Source: Telmatospirillum sp. J64-1 (GTDB lineage Bacteria; Pseudomonadota; Alphaproteobacteria; Rhodospirillales; Magnetospirillaceae). From it: 64,000 nt of DNA. The stretch covers positions 1-64,000 of the forward strand of contig NZ_SBHN01000008.1 in NCBI RefSeq assembly GCF_006980715.1, read 5' to 3'. The translations under genes were made by a program, and so were the position numbers. Numbering within the stretch: the first letter of the stretch is position 1; each line of letters opens with the position of its first letter. The notes below the pieces were generated by a model. That model saw only the letters and a list, made by a program, of their open reading frames with translations, made no database searches and had not been told where the DNA came from. Shown in pieces: positions 1 through 9,072 of this stretch.

Positions 1-76
1 CCACGTCGATAGGTGGCATGTGGAAGTGCGGCAACGCATGAAGCTAAGCCATACTAATCGCTCGACCGGCTTGACC
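1..76 (+). rRNA. rrl: 23S ribosomal RNA, 3' end (partial)
   Basis: The window opens inside the last domain of 23S rRNA. The conserved tail with GCTAAGCCATACTAAT followed by the closing CGGCTTGACCC is visible. The 5' part lies outside the window. The 3' end is placed by similarity to the usual bacterial end and may be off by a few bases. A 5S gene and tRNA-fMet follow in the normal rrn order. Confidence 0.9.
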
Positions 77-169
77 CATCATCGCAGCGGCAAGCCCGGC
101 GCAACGAACACAAAAGCACTTTCCAGAAGACAATCCCGCACGAGGGCCGGATCAGACGCGCGTTTCGAC

Positions 170-286
170 GACCTGGTGGTCATGGCGAGGGGCCTACACC
201 CGATCCCATCCCGAACTCGACCGTGAAAACCCTCAGCGCCGATGGTACTGCGTCTCAAGACGCGGGAGAGTAGGTCGCCGCCAGGT
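170..286 (+). rRNA. rrf: 5S ribosomal RNA
   Basis: The ends GACCTGGTGG and CGCCAGGTC pair as helix I. Between them are the typical 5S blocks (CACCCGATCCCATCCCGAACTC, read in two parts, and GGGAGAGTAGGTCGCCGCCAGG, likewise). The length of about 117 nt is normal. It lies about 90 nt after the 23S end, as expected for an rrn operon; the exact ends are estimated. Confidence 0.93.
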
Positions 287-352
287 CTTCTAAACGCGCA
301 GAAAGAAAAACCTAATCACGATCACGGCGCACCCCCAGCGCCCACACATCAC

Positions 353-430
<78 letters not shown>

Positions 431-434
431 ATAC

Positions 435-470
435 AAAAAAGCCCAGCCTCAAAAAGGCTGGGCTTTTTTG
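435..470 (+). terminator. Rho-independent terminator of the rRNA operon
   Basis: A 9-bp stem GCCCAGCCT / AGGCTGGGC is followed at once by TTTTTT and preceded by an A-run, so it could also stop transcription from the right. It sits 10 nt after the tRNA-fMet gene. Confidence 0.93.
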
Positions 471-507
471 TTGTGCGGTGGGAGGCGGATGTGGGGAAGG
501 GTGCGAC

Positions 508-999
508 CTATTCGGGTTCCCTCGTCCGTTCCTCCTGATCGGTTTCGGCGGGCAGGACGCCGACTTGATAGCGGTAGGAGAGTTCTCCGCCCATCCAGCC
601 GGTAATGCCGAGCAGCAGGACCGTCGCCAGGGAAAGGAGCAGGCCCCAGGGCAGCACGTCGGTCGGCACCTGTTCCTCCCGTAGATAGAGGTTCACGGCG
701 GCAAGCAGCAGGACGACGATATTGCCCACCGCATGGACCCAGCCATGCAGCACATGCTTGGGCCGAGACAGGGTCACGAAGTCCACCGCTCCGAACAATC
801 CCGCCAGCAGGCCGGTCGCGAGGCCGCTGGCAATAAGCCAGAACGAGGCCCGGGCCCAGAAGGGATCCTCCGTTCCCCAATAGCCGAGGTCGCAGAAGAA
901 GGCACCGACCAGGAAGGCCATGGGGAAGGGGATCAGCATGGGGTGGATGGGATGGCCGGCGATGGCGGCCCTGCTGGGAACGGGGGAGCGGTGATCCAT
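508..999 (-). CDS. DUF2231-family membrane protein
   Basis: A protein of about 163 aa with the DUF2231 pattern: an N-terminal GHPIHPMLIPFP motif, then four predicted membrane segments and a polar, acidic C-terminus. Function is unknown; the family is found in many soil proteobacteria. The start at 999 is chosen because AGGAGGA lies 4 nt upstream; an in-frame ATG 39 nt further up has no such site. It is convergent with the rRNA operon terminator. Confidence 0.85.
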   Translation of the reverse strand: MDHRSPVPSRAAIAGHPIHPMLIPFPMAFLVGAFFCDLGYWGTEDPFWARASFWLIASGLATGLLAGLFGAVDFVTLSRPKHVLHGWVHAVGNIVVLLLAAVNLYLREEQVPTDVLPWGLLLSLATVLLLGITGWMGGELSYRYQVGVLPAETDQEERTREPE

Positions 1000-1120
1000 C
1001 TGGTCCTCCTGCAGTTTTTCGCTAAACGGACAGATCACCCCCGGGTTCCCCGGCCTGGCCGCTTCATCGGGAGCCTTGCCCTGCGAAAAGGAGGGAGGAA
1101 ACTCGTCGGCGCGGCGATGA

Positions 1121-1852
1121 TCAATCCGAAGAGGGGCCCTGCTGTGGCGATGGATATTCTTCTCCCTGGGGAAGCAGGCGCCGGAATTCCTCGCGTACGA
1201 TCCAATAGCAATCGCAGGTAACCTCTTCCAGGCCAGCCGGGTCGGTGATCGTGATATGCCCGCGCGTATGGCGGATCAGCCCGGCACTCTGGAGAACGTT
1301 CGCCGTCACGGTCACGCCCGCCCGCCGGACGCCGAGCATGATGGCGAGATATTCATGGGTGAGCGGGAAATCCTCGCCGGCCCGGTCCCGGCTCATCAGC
1401 AGCCAGCGGGCGCAGCGTTCCTCGAGGCTGTGGAGGCGGTTGCAGGCCGCCGTCTGGGCGACCTGGTTGTAATGCGCCTGGGCGAATCGAAGCAGCTTGG
1501 TCCGCAGACTCTCGCTCCGGTGCAGGGCTGTGGCCAGCGCCTGGGCGGGCATCTGCCAGCCGTGTCCGGGGATCTGCATCTCGCAGAGATTCGGGATCCT
1601 GTCCGTTTCCAGCAGGATGGGCGTACCGACCAGGCCTTCGTTGCCGATCGTGCCGACCTCGGTGGCGCCGCCATCCGGCAGGAGATTGATGACCGAGGCG
1701 CATCCCTGCTCGATGAACCACACATGCCTGATCGATTCCTGCGGCCGGTAGTAGGTCATCTTGTGCGGCAGGGAAACCGGTACCAGGTGCGGCCGGATCA
1801 ATTCTTCCTCGGCAGGTGTCAGGCTGCTCAGGATGAAGTTGCGACTTTCCAT
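1121..1852 (-). CDS. Crp/Fnr-family transcriptional regulator
   Basis: A 243-aa regulator with an N-terminal cyclic-nucleotide-binding-like beta-barrel (about residues 15-120) and a C-terminal Crp-type winged helix (about 155-225, with LAIMLGVRRAGVTVTANVL as the recognition helix region). No CRP-like cAMP-pocket signature and no FNR cysteine cluster is obvious. The start at 1852 follows a GGAGGG site; the open frame extends about 40 codons further upstream. It is divergent from the DUF4383 gene at 2157, a plausible target. The effector is unknown. Confidence 0.88.
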   Translation of the reverse strand: MESRNFILSSLTPAEEELIRPHLVPVSLPHKMTYYRPQESIRHVWFIEQGCASVINLLPDGGATEVGTIGNEGLVGTPILLETDRIPNLCEMQIPGHGWQMPAQALATALHRSESLRTKLLRFAQAHYNQVAQTAACNRLHSLEERCARWLLMSRDRAGEDFPLTHEYLAIMLGVRRAGVTVTANVLQSAGLIRHTRGHITITDPAGLEEVTCDCYWIVREEFRRLLPQGEEYPSPQQGPSSD

Positions 1853-2156
1853 GCGGATACCCTCCGGGGGCTCGGCTGGGACTGCGTGCCTTTTGGTTAT
1901 TTTGAGAGGCGGTGGCGCATTCCCATGGAAATTTGGAGTAACGGGAAGCCTGGTCTTCTCTTCCCGTCTTGCCAAGGATTATGTCCCGCTCTTTCTCTTC
2001 TCCTCCCATTGGTATGGAAGAGACCTCTCCCACTGGAGGGAGTAGCCGAAAGGAACGTTACCGGCCATATGCCGGGTGATCCGTTTGTTCGACAGTGCGA
2101 CGATCTGCTGCCGACGGCCCCTGATCATGCCTGATCATGAACGAAGAGGAGGCTTC
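1853..2156. other. Intergenic region between the crp-like gene and the DUF4383 gene
   Basis: A 304-nt divergent promoter region. Just before the ribosome-binding site of the rightward gene are two copies of CTGATCATG (2121-2129 and 2131-2139), each containing the palindrome TGATCA, in a 10-bp tandem arrangement. They could form an operator, possibly for the Crp/Fnr protein encoded next to it, but they do not match the FNR or CRP consensus. No coding frame is convincing here. Confidence 0.4.
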
Positions 2157-2597
2157 ATGGCGACGCGTTATTTTGCACTCATTCTCGGCATAGTGTTTCT
2201 TGTTGTCGGCATCGCCGGTTTCATTCCGGCTCTGGTGACCCCGCCCGCGCCCGGGGATCCGCCCCTCGCTTTGGCGGCAGGGCATGGGCGCCTGTTCGGG
2301 CTGTTCCCCGTGAACTGGGTACACAACCTGATCCATCTGGCCTTCGGGATTGCCGGGATCGCCTGCTATCGCAGCCTCGGAGCGGCAAGGAACTATTCCA
2401 GGATCACCGGTATCGTCTATGCAGCCTTGATCATCTTTGGGTTCATTCCGGTGCTGCACACGACCTTCGGCCTGGCGCCGCTGCATGGGCACGATATCTG
2501 GCTGCATGCCCTGATCGCCGCGCCCGCCCTCTATTTCGGTTTCTTCCATACCGAGCGGCGGCATGTCACCACCACCGCCAGGGGCGACCGGTATTGA
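2157..2597 (+). CDS. DUF4383-family membrane protein
   Basis: A 146-aa protein with four predicted membrane segments and the DUF4383 features NWVHNLIHLAFG and WLHALIAAPALY. Function is unknown. The start ATG at 2157 follows AGGAGG with 5-nt spacing. Convergent with the DUF1045 gene across a stem-loop terminator. Confidence 0.82.
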   Translation: MATRYFALILGIVFLVVGIAGFIPALVTPPAPGDPPLALAAGHGRLFGLFPVNWVHNLIHLAFGIAGIACYRSLGAARNYSRITGIVYAALIIFGFIPVLHTTFGLAPLHGHDIWLHALIAAPALYFGFFHTERRHVTTTARGDRY

Positions 2598-2618
2598 GGC
2601 GAAGGATGAGAAAAGGCG

Positions 2619-2642
2619 AGGCCCCGGTCAGTCCCGGGGCCT
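2619..2642. terminator. Stem-loop between convergent genes
   Basis: A 9-bp G+C-rich stem AGGCCCCGG / CCGGGGCCT with a 6-nt loop. An A-run precedes it on the + strand, which is a T-run for leftward transcripts, so it best terminates the leftward phn operon. It overlaps the last codons of the DUF1045 gene. Confidence 0.65.
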
Positions 2643-3323
2643 GAAGGGAAAACGGGTCTCGATCACGAACGGAGCATCCGCGGCGGGCTGGCGGAACAGG
2701 GTCAGCCCGTCGATGAGCAGAGGCTGCCGCGTCGCCTCGGCGCAGAGAACGTCCAGGCTCTCGCGCAAGGCGGCGCGGTCTTCCTCTTGCAGCGGCCCGG
2801 TCAAGGTCATGTGGAAGCGGAATTCCTCCATGATATAGGGATAGCCCCAGGCCTCCAGCAATGCCTCCTGCCGGGGCGTCAGGGGACGAGAGCGGCGGCG
2901 TTGCAATTCCGCTGCGGAAGGCGGGGCGCGGAAGCCGTCGAAATGGCGCACGCTCTCCGCCGCCAGTTCCTCCAGTGCCGGACAGGGAGCGGAAGGAATC
3001 AGGGCGAGGAAACGCCCCAGTTCCGCCAGCCGCAGGGGAGGAGCCTCGAAAGCGCTGCGTTTCGCGGCGAAATCGGCCAGGGCCTGGCGCAGCTCTTCCG
3101 GCCTGCGGCTCGGCACCAGGGCGAAGGGCGGCTTCAGCGTGGCGTGGAAGCCGTAGCGCGCGGGTTCGGCGGTGACGGCGGCGATCTTGTCCGCCGTCAG
3201 GCCCGGCACGGACGGGCGTTCCTGGCTCCGCCCGTCATGGGCCGAGCGCCCCAGCCAGCGCCGCCCCAGCACATCCAGGGAAGTATCGGCGGCGGGGGCG
3301 TAATAGATGGCCCAGCGTTCCAT
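2628..3323 (-). CDS. DUF1045 2H-phosphoesterase-like protein of phosphonate metabolism
   Basis: A 231-aa protein of the DUF1045 / TIGR03223 family, often found in phn operons. Two H-x-T-L motifs mark the 2H phosphoesterase (RNA ligase/cyclic phosphodiesterase-like) fold: RYGFHATLKPPF near residue 65 and FRFHMTLTGP near residue 175. Both catalytic histidine motifs are intact. It is the last gene of the leftward phn operon; its ATG overlaps the phnM stop (TGATG). Inferred role: hydrolysis of a cyclic or phosphodiester intermediate, perhaps substituting for PhnP. This is unproven. Confidence 0.85.
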   Translation of the reverse strand: MERWAIYYAPAADTSLDVLGRRWLGRSAHDGRSQERPSVPGLTADKIAAVTAEPARYGFHATLKPPFALVPSRRPEELRQALADFAAKRSAFEAPPLRLAELGRFLALIPSAPCPALEELAAESVRHFDGFRAPPSAAELQRRRSRPLTPRQEALLEAWGYPYIMEEFRFHMTLTGPLQEEDRAALRESLDVLCAEATRQPLLIDGLTLFRQPAADAPFVIETRFPFRPRD

Positions 3324-4465
3324 CACACCACCCTTTCGCCGCCGCACCAGGTCGAGCGGACCACCGGGCCGTGCGTCGCTTCCTTGACCCGCACCAGATC
3401 GGCCCGCTTGCCGATGGCGATCTCGCCGCGATCCTCCAGCCCCAGCATGCGCGCGGGATTGGCGGTGACGATGGCCAAGCTCTCCCAGATCGGCCGGTCC
3501 AGGCTGCGATGCAAATGGAAGGCGGCGAACAGCAGGCTGGCCGGCACGTAATCCGAGGACAGGCCGTCCACCAGCCGGTCGCCTGCCAGTTCCGTGGCCG
3601 AGACATTGCCGGAATGGGACTGGCCGCGCACCACATTGGGGGCGCCCATCACCACGGCCATGCCGTGATCCCGCGCCGCCTGCGCCGCCTCGCGCGTGGT
3701 CGGGAACTCGCTGATGGTGATGCCGTCGGCGGCGGCTTCGGCGACATGTTCGGCGGTGGTGTCGTCATGGCTGGCGATGATGAAACCGCGTGCCTTGCAT
3801 TCGTTCAGCAGATAGTGGCGGTTGGGTTCGGCATAGCGGGCCTGATGTTCGCGGGCCTCGGCCAGGCGTTCCGTCACCTGGGCATCGGTCCAGCCATGCT
3901 TGCCCTTGTAGAAACGGGCGAAATGCTCGATGTCCCGCCATTGGCGCTGGCCGGGCGTGTGGTCCATCAGCGAGACGAGGCGCACCAGCGTCTCGCCCAG
4001 ATGCGGCTCGAACAGGTCGATCACCTGGGGATCGGCTAGTTCCAGGCGCATATGCAACAGGTGATCGACCCGGAACAGGGATTGCCGCCGCGCCTCGCGG
4101 ATGGCCTCGACGGCGACTTTCAGCATTTCCCGGCGGCGGCTTTTCTGGGTGTATTCGCCGACGGCCAGGGCATCGAAGACGGTGGTGATGCCGGCTGCCG
4201 CCACTTCCGAATCATGGGCCAGCAGCGCCGCCATGGCCGGCCAGACCACGCCGGGCCGGGGCAGCAAATGCTTCTCGACATTGTCGGTATGGATCTCGAT
4301 CAGGCCGGGGATCAGGTAGTCGCCGTCGCAATCCACCGCTGCCGGATGGCTGGACCGCCCGCTGTCGATGTCCTGGATGCGTCCGTCGCGCAGATGGACG
4401 GTGCCGTGCAGTACTTCATTCCGGGTGACGATGGCGGCGTTGGTGAGGATCTGTTCGGTACTCAT
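3323..4465 (-). CDS. phnM: Alpha-D-ribose 1-methylphosphonate 5-triphosphate diphosphatase PhnM (copy 1)
   Basis: A 380-aa amidohydrolase-superfamily enzyme that removes pyrophosphate from ribose 1-methylphosphonate 5-triphosphate to give the C-P lyase substrate. Family landmarks are visible: [24 protein letters not shown], the late metal-site block IIASHDDTT and [15 protein letters not shown]. The start overlaps the phnL stop as ATGA, and the end overlaps DUF1045. A second, divergent phnM lies at 12569, so the locus carries two. Confidence 0.95.
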   Translation of the reverse strand: MSTEQILTNAAIVTRNEVLHGTVHLRDGRIQDIDSGRSSHPAAVDCDGDYLIPGLIEIHTDNVEKHLLPRPGVVWPAMAALLAHDSEVAAAGITTVFDALAVGEYTQKSRRREMLKVAVEAIREARRQSLFRVDHLLHMRLELADPQVIDLFEPHLGETLVRLVSLMDHTPGQRQWRDIEHFARFYKGKHGWTDAQVTERLAEAREHQARYAEPNRHYLLNECKARGFIIASHDDTTAEHVAEAAADGITISEFPTTREAAQAARDHGMAVVMGAPNVVRGQSHSGNVSATELAGDRLVDGLSSDYVPASLLFAAFHLHRSLDRPIWESLAIVTANPARMLGLEDRGEIAIGKRADLVRVKEATHGPVVRSTWCGGERVV

Positions 4466-5166
4466 GCGGCGGCGTCCATGGGCTGGATAAGGTGCAGGCG
4501 GGTGGTGACGGCATCGCGGACCTCGGCATCGTGGAAGATGCCGACGATGGCGCCGCCGCGCGCCTTGGCCTCGTTGATCAGCTCGATCACGGTGCCGCGA
4601 TTGGCGGCATCCAGCGAGGCGGTGGGTTCGTCGAGCAGCAGGATCGGGTAATCGAGAACGAAGCCCCGCGCCACATTGACGCGCTGCTGTTCGCCGCCCG
4701 AGAAGGTGGCGGGCGGGATATGCCACAGCCGTTCGGGAATGCGCAGCCGCGCCAGCAGCGCGGCGGCGCGTTCGCGCGCTTCCGCTTGGTCGATGCCGGC
4801 GAGGCAGGCCGGTTCGGCCACCACGTCGAGCGCCGGGACGCGGGGAATGGCGCGCAGGAACTGGCTGACATAGCCCATGGTGCGGCGGCGGACCTCCAGC
4901 ACCGTGCGGGGGGCGGCCGTGACCATGTCCACGATCTGGCCGCCATGGCGGACCAGGATGCTGCCCTGGTCGAGCTTGTAATTGGCATAAAGGCTGCGCA
5001 GCAGGGTGGACTTGCCGGCCCCCGAGGGGCCGTGCAGGGTGACGCATTCGCCGGATGCCACCTGCAGCGAGGAATCGGCGAGAACCGGAATGCGCACGCC
5101 GCCTTGCGGATGCAGAATGAAGGTCTTGCGCAGGTCCTTGGCGTTTATCATCAGGTCCATGATCAT
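4462..5166 (-). CDS. phnL: C-P lyase subunit PhnL (ABC-ATPase-like)
   Basis: A 234-aa ABC-type ATPase without a membrane partner. It has Walker [10 protein letters not shown] (about residues 46-54), signature [14 protein letters not shown], and Walker [13 protein letters not shown]. PhnL is needed with PhnG, H and I to form ribose 1-phosphonate 5-triphosphate from ATP and phosphonate. The ATG at 5166 overlaps the phnK stop (ATGA); an in-frame ATG two codons later (5160) is the alternative. Confidence 0.95.
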   Translation of the reverse strand: MIMDLMINAKDLRKTFILHPQGGVRIPVLADSSLQVASGECVTLHGPSGAGKSTLLRSLYANYKLDQGSILVRHGGQIVDMVTAAPRTVLEVRRRTMGYVSQFLRAIPRVPALDVVAEPACLAGIDQAEARERAAALLARLRIPERLWHIPPATFSGGEQQRVNVARGFVLDYPILLLDEPTASLDAANRGTVIELINEAKARGGAIVGIFHDAEVRDAVTTRLHLIQPMDAAA

Positions 5167-5948
5167 ACCTGCAGGATCGAGGAAACGAGAAGCTGGCTGT
5201 ATGGATGCTGCGGATCGTCCAGCACCTGGTCGGTCAGGCCGCTTTCGACCACCTCGCCGCCGCGCATGACCAGCAGCCGATGGGCCAGCAGGCGGGCCAC
5301 CGCCAGGTCGTGCGTCACCAGGATCACCGACAGTCCCATCTCGCCGACCAGACGTCGCAGCAGGTCGAGCAAGCGCGCCTGGACCGAGACATCCAGCCCG
5401 CCGGTGGGTTCGTCCATGAAGACAAGGCGCGGCATGCTGACCAGGTTGCGGGCGATCTGCAGGCGCTGCTGCATGCCGCCGGAGAAGGTGCGTGGCGAAT
5501 CGTCGATGCGCCCGGCATCGATCTCGACCTTGTCCAGCCAGTCGAGGGCCTGGTTGCGGATGCCGCCGTAATGGCGCGCGCCCTGGGCCATCAGCCTTTC
5601 GCCCACATTGGCCCCGGCGCTGACCGCCATGCGCAGGCCGTCGCGGGGATTCTGGTGGACGATGCCCCATTCGCTGCGGGCGAGGCGGCGGCGCATCATT
5701 TCCGGCATGGCATAGACGTCGTGGGATTGTCCCGCCCGGTCGCGGTAGAGGACCGACCCTTCGCTGGGGTCGAGGCGGCCGGACAGGCAGCCGAGCAGGG
5801 TCGTCTTACCCGAGCCGGATTCGCCGACGATGCCCAGCACCTCGCCGGGCCAGAGATCGAAGGAAATGTCGCGGCAGCCGACATGCTGGCCGTAATAGCG
5901 GCTGAGCCCCCGGACGGTGAGAAGGGGCTGGGGGGATTGGGCGTTCAT
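5163..5948 (-). CDS. phnK: C-P lyase complex ATPase PhnK
   Basis: A 261-aa ABC-type ATPase that docks on the PhnGHIJ core. Walker [10 protein letters not shown] near residue 41, signature [14 protein letters not shown], Walker [13 protein letters not shown] and the H-loop VTHDLAVAR are intact. Its start codon overlaps the phnJ stop (TAATG), consistent with tight coupling. Confidence 0.95.
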   Translation of the reverse strand: MNAQSPQPLLTVRGLSRYYGQHVGCRDISFDLWPGEVLGIVGESGSGKTTLLGCLSGRLDPSEGSVLYRDRAGQSHDVYAMPEMMRRRLARSEWGIVHQNPRDGLRMAVSAGANVGERLMAQGARHYGGIRNQALDWLDKVEIDAGRIDDSPRTFSGGMQQRLQIARNLVSMPRLVFMDEPTGGLDVSVQARLLDLLRRLVGEMGLSVILVTHDLAVARLLAHRLLVMRGGEVVESGLTDQVLDDPQHPYSQLLVSSILQV

Positions 5949-6811
5949 TATTCCGCCGCCTCCTGTTCGGATCTGTCGGGACGGTGGCTTTCGCAGTAAT
6001 CGGTGTCGGAGCAGACGAACATCCGCCCGCCGCGATCATCCATCACCACCTCGTCGAGGAAGCTCTCGGTCGAGCCGCACAGGGCGCAGGCCCTTTCCCA
6101 GCGTTCGATCTCGAAGGGATGGTCCTCGAAATCCAGGCTCTCGACCCGCGTATAGGGGGGCACGGCATAGATGCGCTTCTCGCGCCCGGCGCCGAACAAC
6201 TGCAGGGCCGGATTGCGGTCCATCTTCGGATTGTCGAATTTGGGAATGGGCGAAGGGCTCATGATATAGCGGCCATTGACCATCACCGGATAATTGTAGC
6301 CGGTGGCGATGCGGCCGAAGCGGGCGATGTCCTCGTAGAGCTTGACATGCATGATCCCGTAATCGGCGAAGGCGTGCATCTTGCGGGTCTCGGTCTCGCG
6401 CGGTTCCAGCCAGCGCAGCGGTTCGGGGATCGGCACCTGGTAGACCAGGATCTGCCCTTCGCGCAGCGGCGTCTCGGGAATGCGGTGGCGGGTCTGGATC
6501 AGCGTCGCCTCTTCCGTGCGGGTCGTCGTCGCGACGCCTGCGGTGCGGCGGAAGAAGCGGCGGATCGAGACGGCGTTGGTGGTGTCGTCGGCGCCCTGGT
6601 CGATGACCTTCAGCACATCGTCGGCGCCGATGATGCTGGCGGTGACCTGGATGCCGCCGGTGCCCCAGCCATAGGGCAGGGGCATCTCGCGGCTGCCGAA
6701 GGGCACCTGATAGCCGGGGATCGCCACGGCCTTGAGCACGGCCCGGCGGATCATGCGCTTGGTCTGCTCGTCGAGATAGGCGAAATTGTAGCCTTCCAGG
6801 GTGGCGCTCAT
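5948..6811 (-). CDS. phnJ: Carbon-phosphorus lyase PhnJ
   Basis: The 287-aa radical-SAM enzyme that breaks the C-P bond of ribose 1-methylphosphonate 5-phosphate. The C-terminal cysteine set CALC...VCSDTDYC (about residues 242-275), which ligates the 4Fe-4S cluster and includes the catalytic cysteine, is complete. The GYQVPFGSREMPLPYGWGTG block is typical. The start overlaps the phnI stop as ATGA. Confidence 0.97.
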   Translation of the reverse strand: MSATLEGYNFAYLDEQTKRMIRRAVLKAVAIPGYQVPFGSREMPLPYGWGTGGIQVTASIIGADDVLKVIDQGADDTTNAVSIRRFFRRTAGVATTTRTEEATLIQTRHRIPETPLREGQILVYQVPIPEPLRWLEPRETETRKMHAFADYGIMHVKLYEDIARFGRIATGYNYPVMVNGRYIMSPSPIPKFDNPKMDRNPALQLFGAGREKRIYAVPPYTRVESLDFEDHPFEIERWERACALCGSTESFLDEVVMDDRGGRMFVCSDTDYCESHRPDRSEQEAAE

Positions 6812-7914
6812 TCTTTCTCCTCGCTCCCCTTTTCCTGCTCCGCCCGTGCTTCGGCCTCGGCGCGCAAGGCGCGTACCAGCACCAGCTCGGACTGGAAGTC
6901 GACGTAATGGGGCAGCTTCAGATGCTGGACGAAGCCTTGGGCCTCGACCGAATCGGCATGGGACAGGACGAATTCCTCGTCCTGGGCGGGGACCGTCGCT
7001 TCCTCGCCCAGTTCACGGCAGCGCAGGGCGCGATCGACCAGGGCCATGGACATGGCCTTGCGCTCGGCCTCGCCGAAGGCCAGGCCGTAGCCGCGGGTGA
7101 ATTGCGGCGGCTGGGTCTTCGAGCCCTTGAACTGGTTGATCATCTCGCATTCGGTGACGGTGACGGTGCCGATCTCGACCGGGAAGCCCAGTTCCTCGGG
7201 CACGATCTCGACCGTCACCTCGCCCATGCGGATTTCCCCGGCGAAGGGATGGGAATTGCCGTAGCCGCGCTGGGTGGAATAGCCCAAGGCCAGCAGATAG
7301 CCTTCGTCCCCCCGCGCCAGGGCCTGAAGGCGCAGGTCGCGCCCGGCGGGAAAGGTCAGGGGCTCGCGCGTCAGGTCGCCGACCGGGCCGTCCTCGCCGT
7401 CTTCTGCCGTCTCGATCAGCCCTTCCTGGTTCAGAAGCTCGGCGACGCGCGGCAGGTCGGCGGACAGGGGCTCGTCCGCCGGTTCCGGGGTGGGAACGTC
7501 CTGCCCGTTCGCCGCCAGGGTGAAGTCGAGCAGGCGATGGGTGTAGTCGAAGGTCGGCCCCAGCACCTGCCCGCCGGGCAGGTCCTTGAAGGTGGCCGAG
7601 ATGCGCCGCTGCACCGCCATGGCGGCGGTGTCCAGCGGCTCGCTGGTGGCGAGGCGCGGCAAGGTGGTGCGATAGGCGCGCAGTAGGAAGATGGCCTCGA
7701 CGAGATCGCCGCGCGCCTGCTTGATCGCCAGGGCCGCCAGCTCGCGGTCATAGACCGAGCCTTCGGTCATCACGCGGTCCACGGCCAGGGCCATCTGTTC
7801 CGAGATTTGCGTCAGGGACAGTTCCGGAACGGCGGGATTGCCGCGCCGTTTTTCGGCGAGCAGGGCATGCGCGTTGTCGATGGCCGTCTCGCCGCCCTTG
7901 ATTGCGACATACAT
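6808..7914 (-). CDS. phnI: C-P lyase subunit PhnI (nucleosidase)
   Basis: A 368-aa core subunit that removes the purine from ATP/GTP in the first step of phosphonate activation. It begins MYVAIKGGETAI, as expected, and contains YSTQRGYGNSHPFAGEIR. The ATG at 7914 lies 7 nt after GGAGGA and 2 nt after the phnH stop; an in-frame TTG two codons earlier would overlap phnH but is less likely. Confidence 0.95.
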   Translation of the reverse strand: MYVAIKGGETAIDNAHALLAEKRRGNPAVPELSLTQISEQMALAVDRVMTEGSVYDRELAALAIKQARGDLVEAIFLLRAYRTTLPRLATSEPLDTAAMAVQRRISATFKDLPGGQVLGPTFDYTHRLLDFTLAANGQDVPTPEPADEPLSADLPRVAELLNQEGLIETAEDGEDGPVGDLTREPLTFPAGRDLRLQALARGDEGYLLALGYSTQRGYGNSHPFAGEIRMGEVTVEIVPEELGFPVEIGTVTVTECEMINQFKGSKTQPPQFTRGYGLAFGEAERKAMSMALVDRALRCRELGEEATVPAQDEEFVLSHADSVEAQGFVQHLKLPHYVDFQSELVLVRALRAEAEARAEQEKGSEEKE

Positions 7915-7916
7915 GC

Positions 7917-8504
7917 TCAATCCTCCAGGATGATGCTGCGCGGCAGGCAGGCGAGGGCATCGGGCGACAGCAGCATCACGTCATGGCCCAGCGGGAAGCG
8001 GTCGCGGCCTTGCGCCATGTGGCGCCACAGGGCCTCGTCCAGTCCTTCCGCGTCCAGGAAGGTTTCATGCTCAATGCCGGGACCGCGCAGCCGGTGGCCG
8101 CGACCCTTCGCCAGCGCGGCGACCTGGATCAGCAGCGTGGTCCCGCGTTCCGGATAATCGGGCGTTCCAATGGGGAAGAGGTCGAGATCGGGCAGGCGCG
8201 TGCCGTCGGCGATCAGGGCGAAAGCGGCGTCTCCGGCGGCGGCGGTCAAAGGGCTGCCGCAATGGAAGCGCAGCCATTTCGCGGCCGGGCTGGCGGCTTC
8301 GTCGAGCCAGACCGGCGTCTCCAGGTCGAGCAGGGCCAGGGCGACGGCGGCGCTGGAGGCGTGGAGCCCGGCCGGGATTTCCGGCAGCCGGGGCAGGGGG
8401 ACGATCCGGCCCGGGCGGCTCATGGCGTCCAGCACGGCGCGGAAGACGCGCTGGCCGTCCTGGACGGGATCGTCGAAGCCGGTGGCGAGGGAGGGGACGC
8501 TCAT
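7917..8504 (-). CDS. phnH: C-P lyase subunit PhnH
   Basis: A 195-aa PhnH with the usual start TGFDDPVQDGQRVFRAVLDAMSRPG and ending with a short C-terminal tail. It is a structural subunit of the PhnGHIJ core. Located between phnG and phnI with no gap, as in most alphaproteobacterial phn operons. Confidence 0.94.
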   Translation of the reverse strand: MSVPSLATGFDDPVQDGQRVFRAVLDAMSRPGRIVPLPRLPEIPAGLHASSAAVALALLDLETPVWLDEAASPAAKWLRFHCGSPLTAAAGDAAFALIADGTRLPDLDLFPIGTPDYPERGTTLLIQVAALAKGRGHRLRGPGIEHETFLDAEGLDEALWRHMAQGRDRFPLGHDVMLLSPDALACLPRSIILED

Positions 8505-8505
8505 C

Positions 8506-8967
8506 CTAGGCCTCCCGCGCCATGGTGAAGAAGTTCACGCGGGTTGCCGCCGCCTTGCGGGATGCCTGCTCGCGCCGGGTCTCTTGCTCCCGCGTCAGCG
8601 GCGCGAGCACCGTGGCGGAGATTTCGTCGTGGCGGGCGGGGTCCTGCAACAGGGCGTCGAACAGGGCCGCCAGTTCGGCATGGCGCGTGTCCCGCCCCGC
8701 CACATGGCCGAAGCCGACATGGCCGGTGGCCGTCTCGACGGCGCAACGTGTCATGGTCATCTCACCAAGATTGAAGACGGTACCCGTGCCGCCGGCGCGG
8801 GCGCGGATCATGGTCAGCCCGATTTCGGGGCGGCGCAGGAAGCGGTAGGCGGGAGGTTCGGCAAGATCGCGCCAAAGCTCTTCCAGACGCGCGGCGGGAG
8901 ACTTGGCAAGGACGGACATCCAGTGCCGCCGCGACGCGATCTGGTCGTCGGAGGGGGAAGGGAGCAT
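8506..8967 (-). CDS. phnG: C-P lyase subunit PhnG
   Basis: A 153-aa PhnG: ASRRHWMSVLAKS near the N-terminus, then FNLGEMTMTRCAVE. First gene of the leftward C-P lyase operon. An AGGTGA site precedes the ATG by 3 nt. The promoter region shared with phnF holds a palindrome at 8986-8999, so repression by PhnF is likely. Confidence 0.94.
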   Translation of the reverse strand: MLPSPSDDQIASRRHWMSVLAKSPAARLEELWRDLAEPPAYRFLRRPEIGLTMIRARAGGTGTVFNLGEMTMTRCAVETATGHVGFGHVAGRDTRHAELAALFDALLQDPARHDEISATVLAPLTREQETRREQASRKAAATRVNFFTMAREA

Positions 8968-8985
8968 AGATCACCTAAAAATTTG

Positions 8986-8999
8986 TATAGACGTCTATA
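8986..8999. promoter_or_regulatory. Palindromic operator between phnG and phnF (probable PhnF site)
   Basis: A perfect 14-bp palindrome TATAGACGTCTATA lies 19 nt upstream of phnG in the divergent control region. TAGAC half-sites recur at 9808-9814, 9837-9843 and 9854-9860, and a weaker inverted pair AGACA-N9-TGTCT lies at 9018-9036. PhnF repressors elsewhere bind short TATAGAC-like inverted repeats, so assignment to PhnF is reasonable inference. Confidence 0.65.
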
Positions 9000-9072
9000 T
9001 GTTCTTGGCGCTATGGTAGACACACCTGCTTTGTCTGGTAAAGCCGTGCATGATGAAATTTCGGTGACTCCA

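Noticed and set aside
2121-2139. Tandem CTGATCATG repeats as an FNR or CRP site
   Set aside because: The half-site spacing does not fit TTGAT-N4-ATCAA or TGTGA-N6-TCACA; kept only as a possible unspecific operator.
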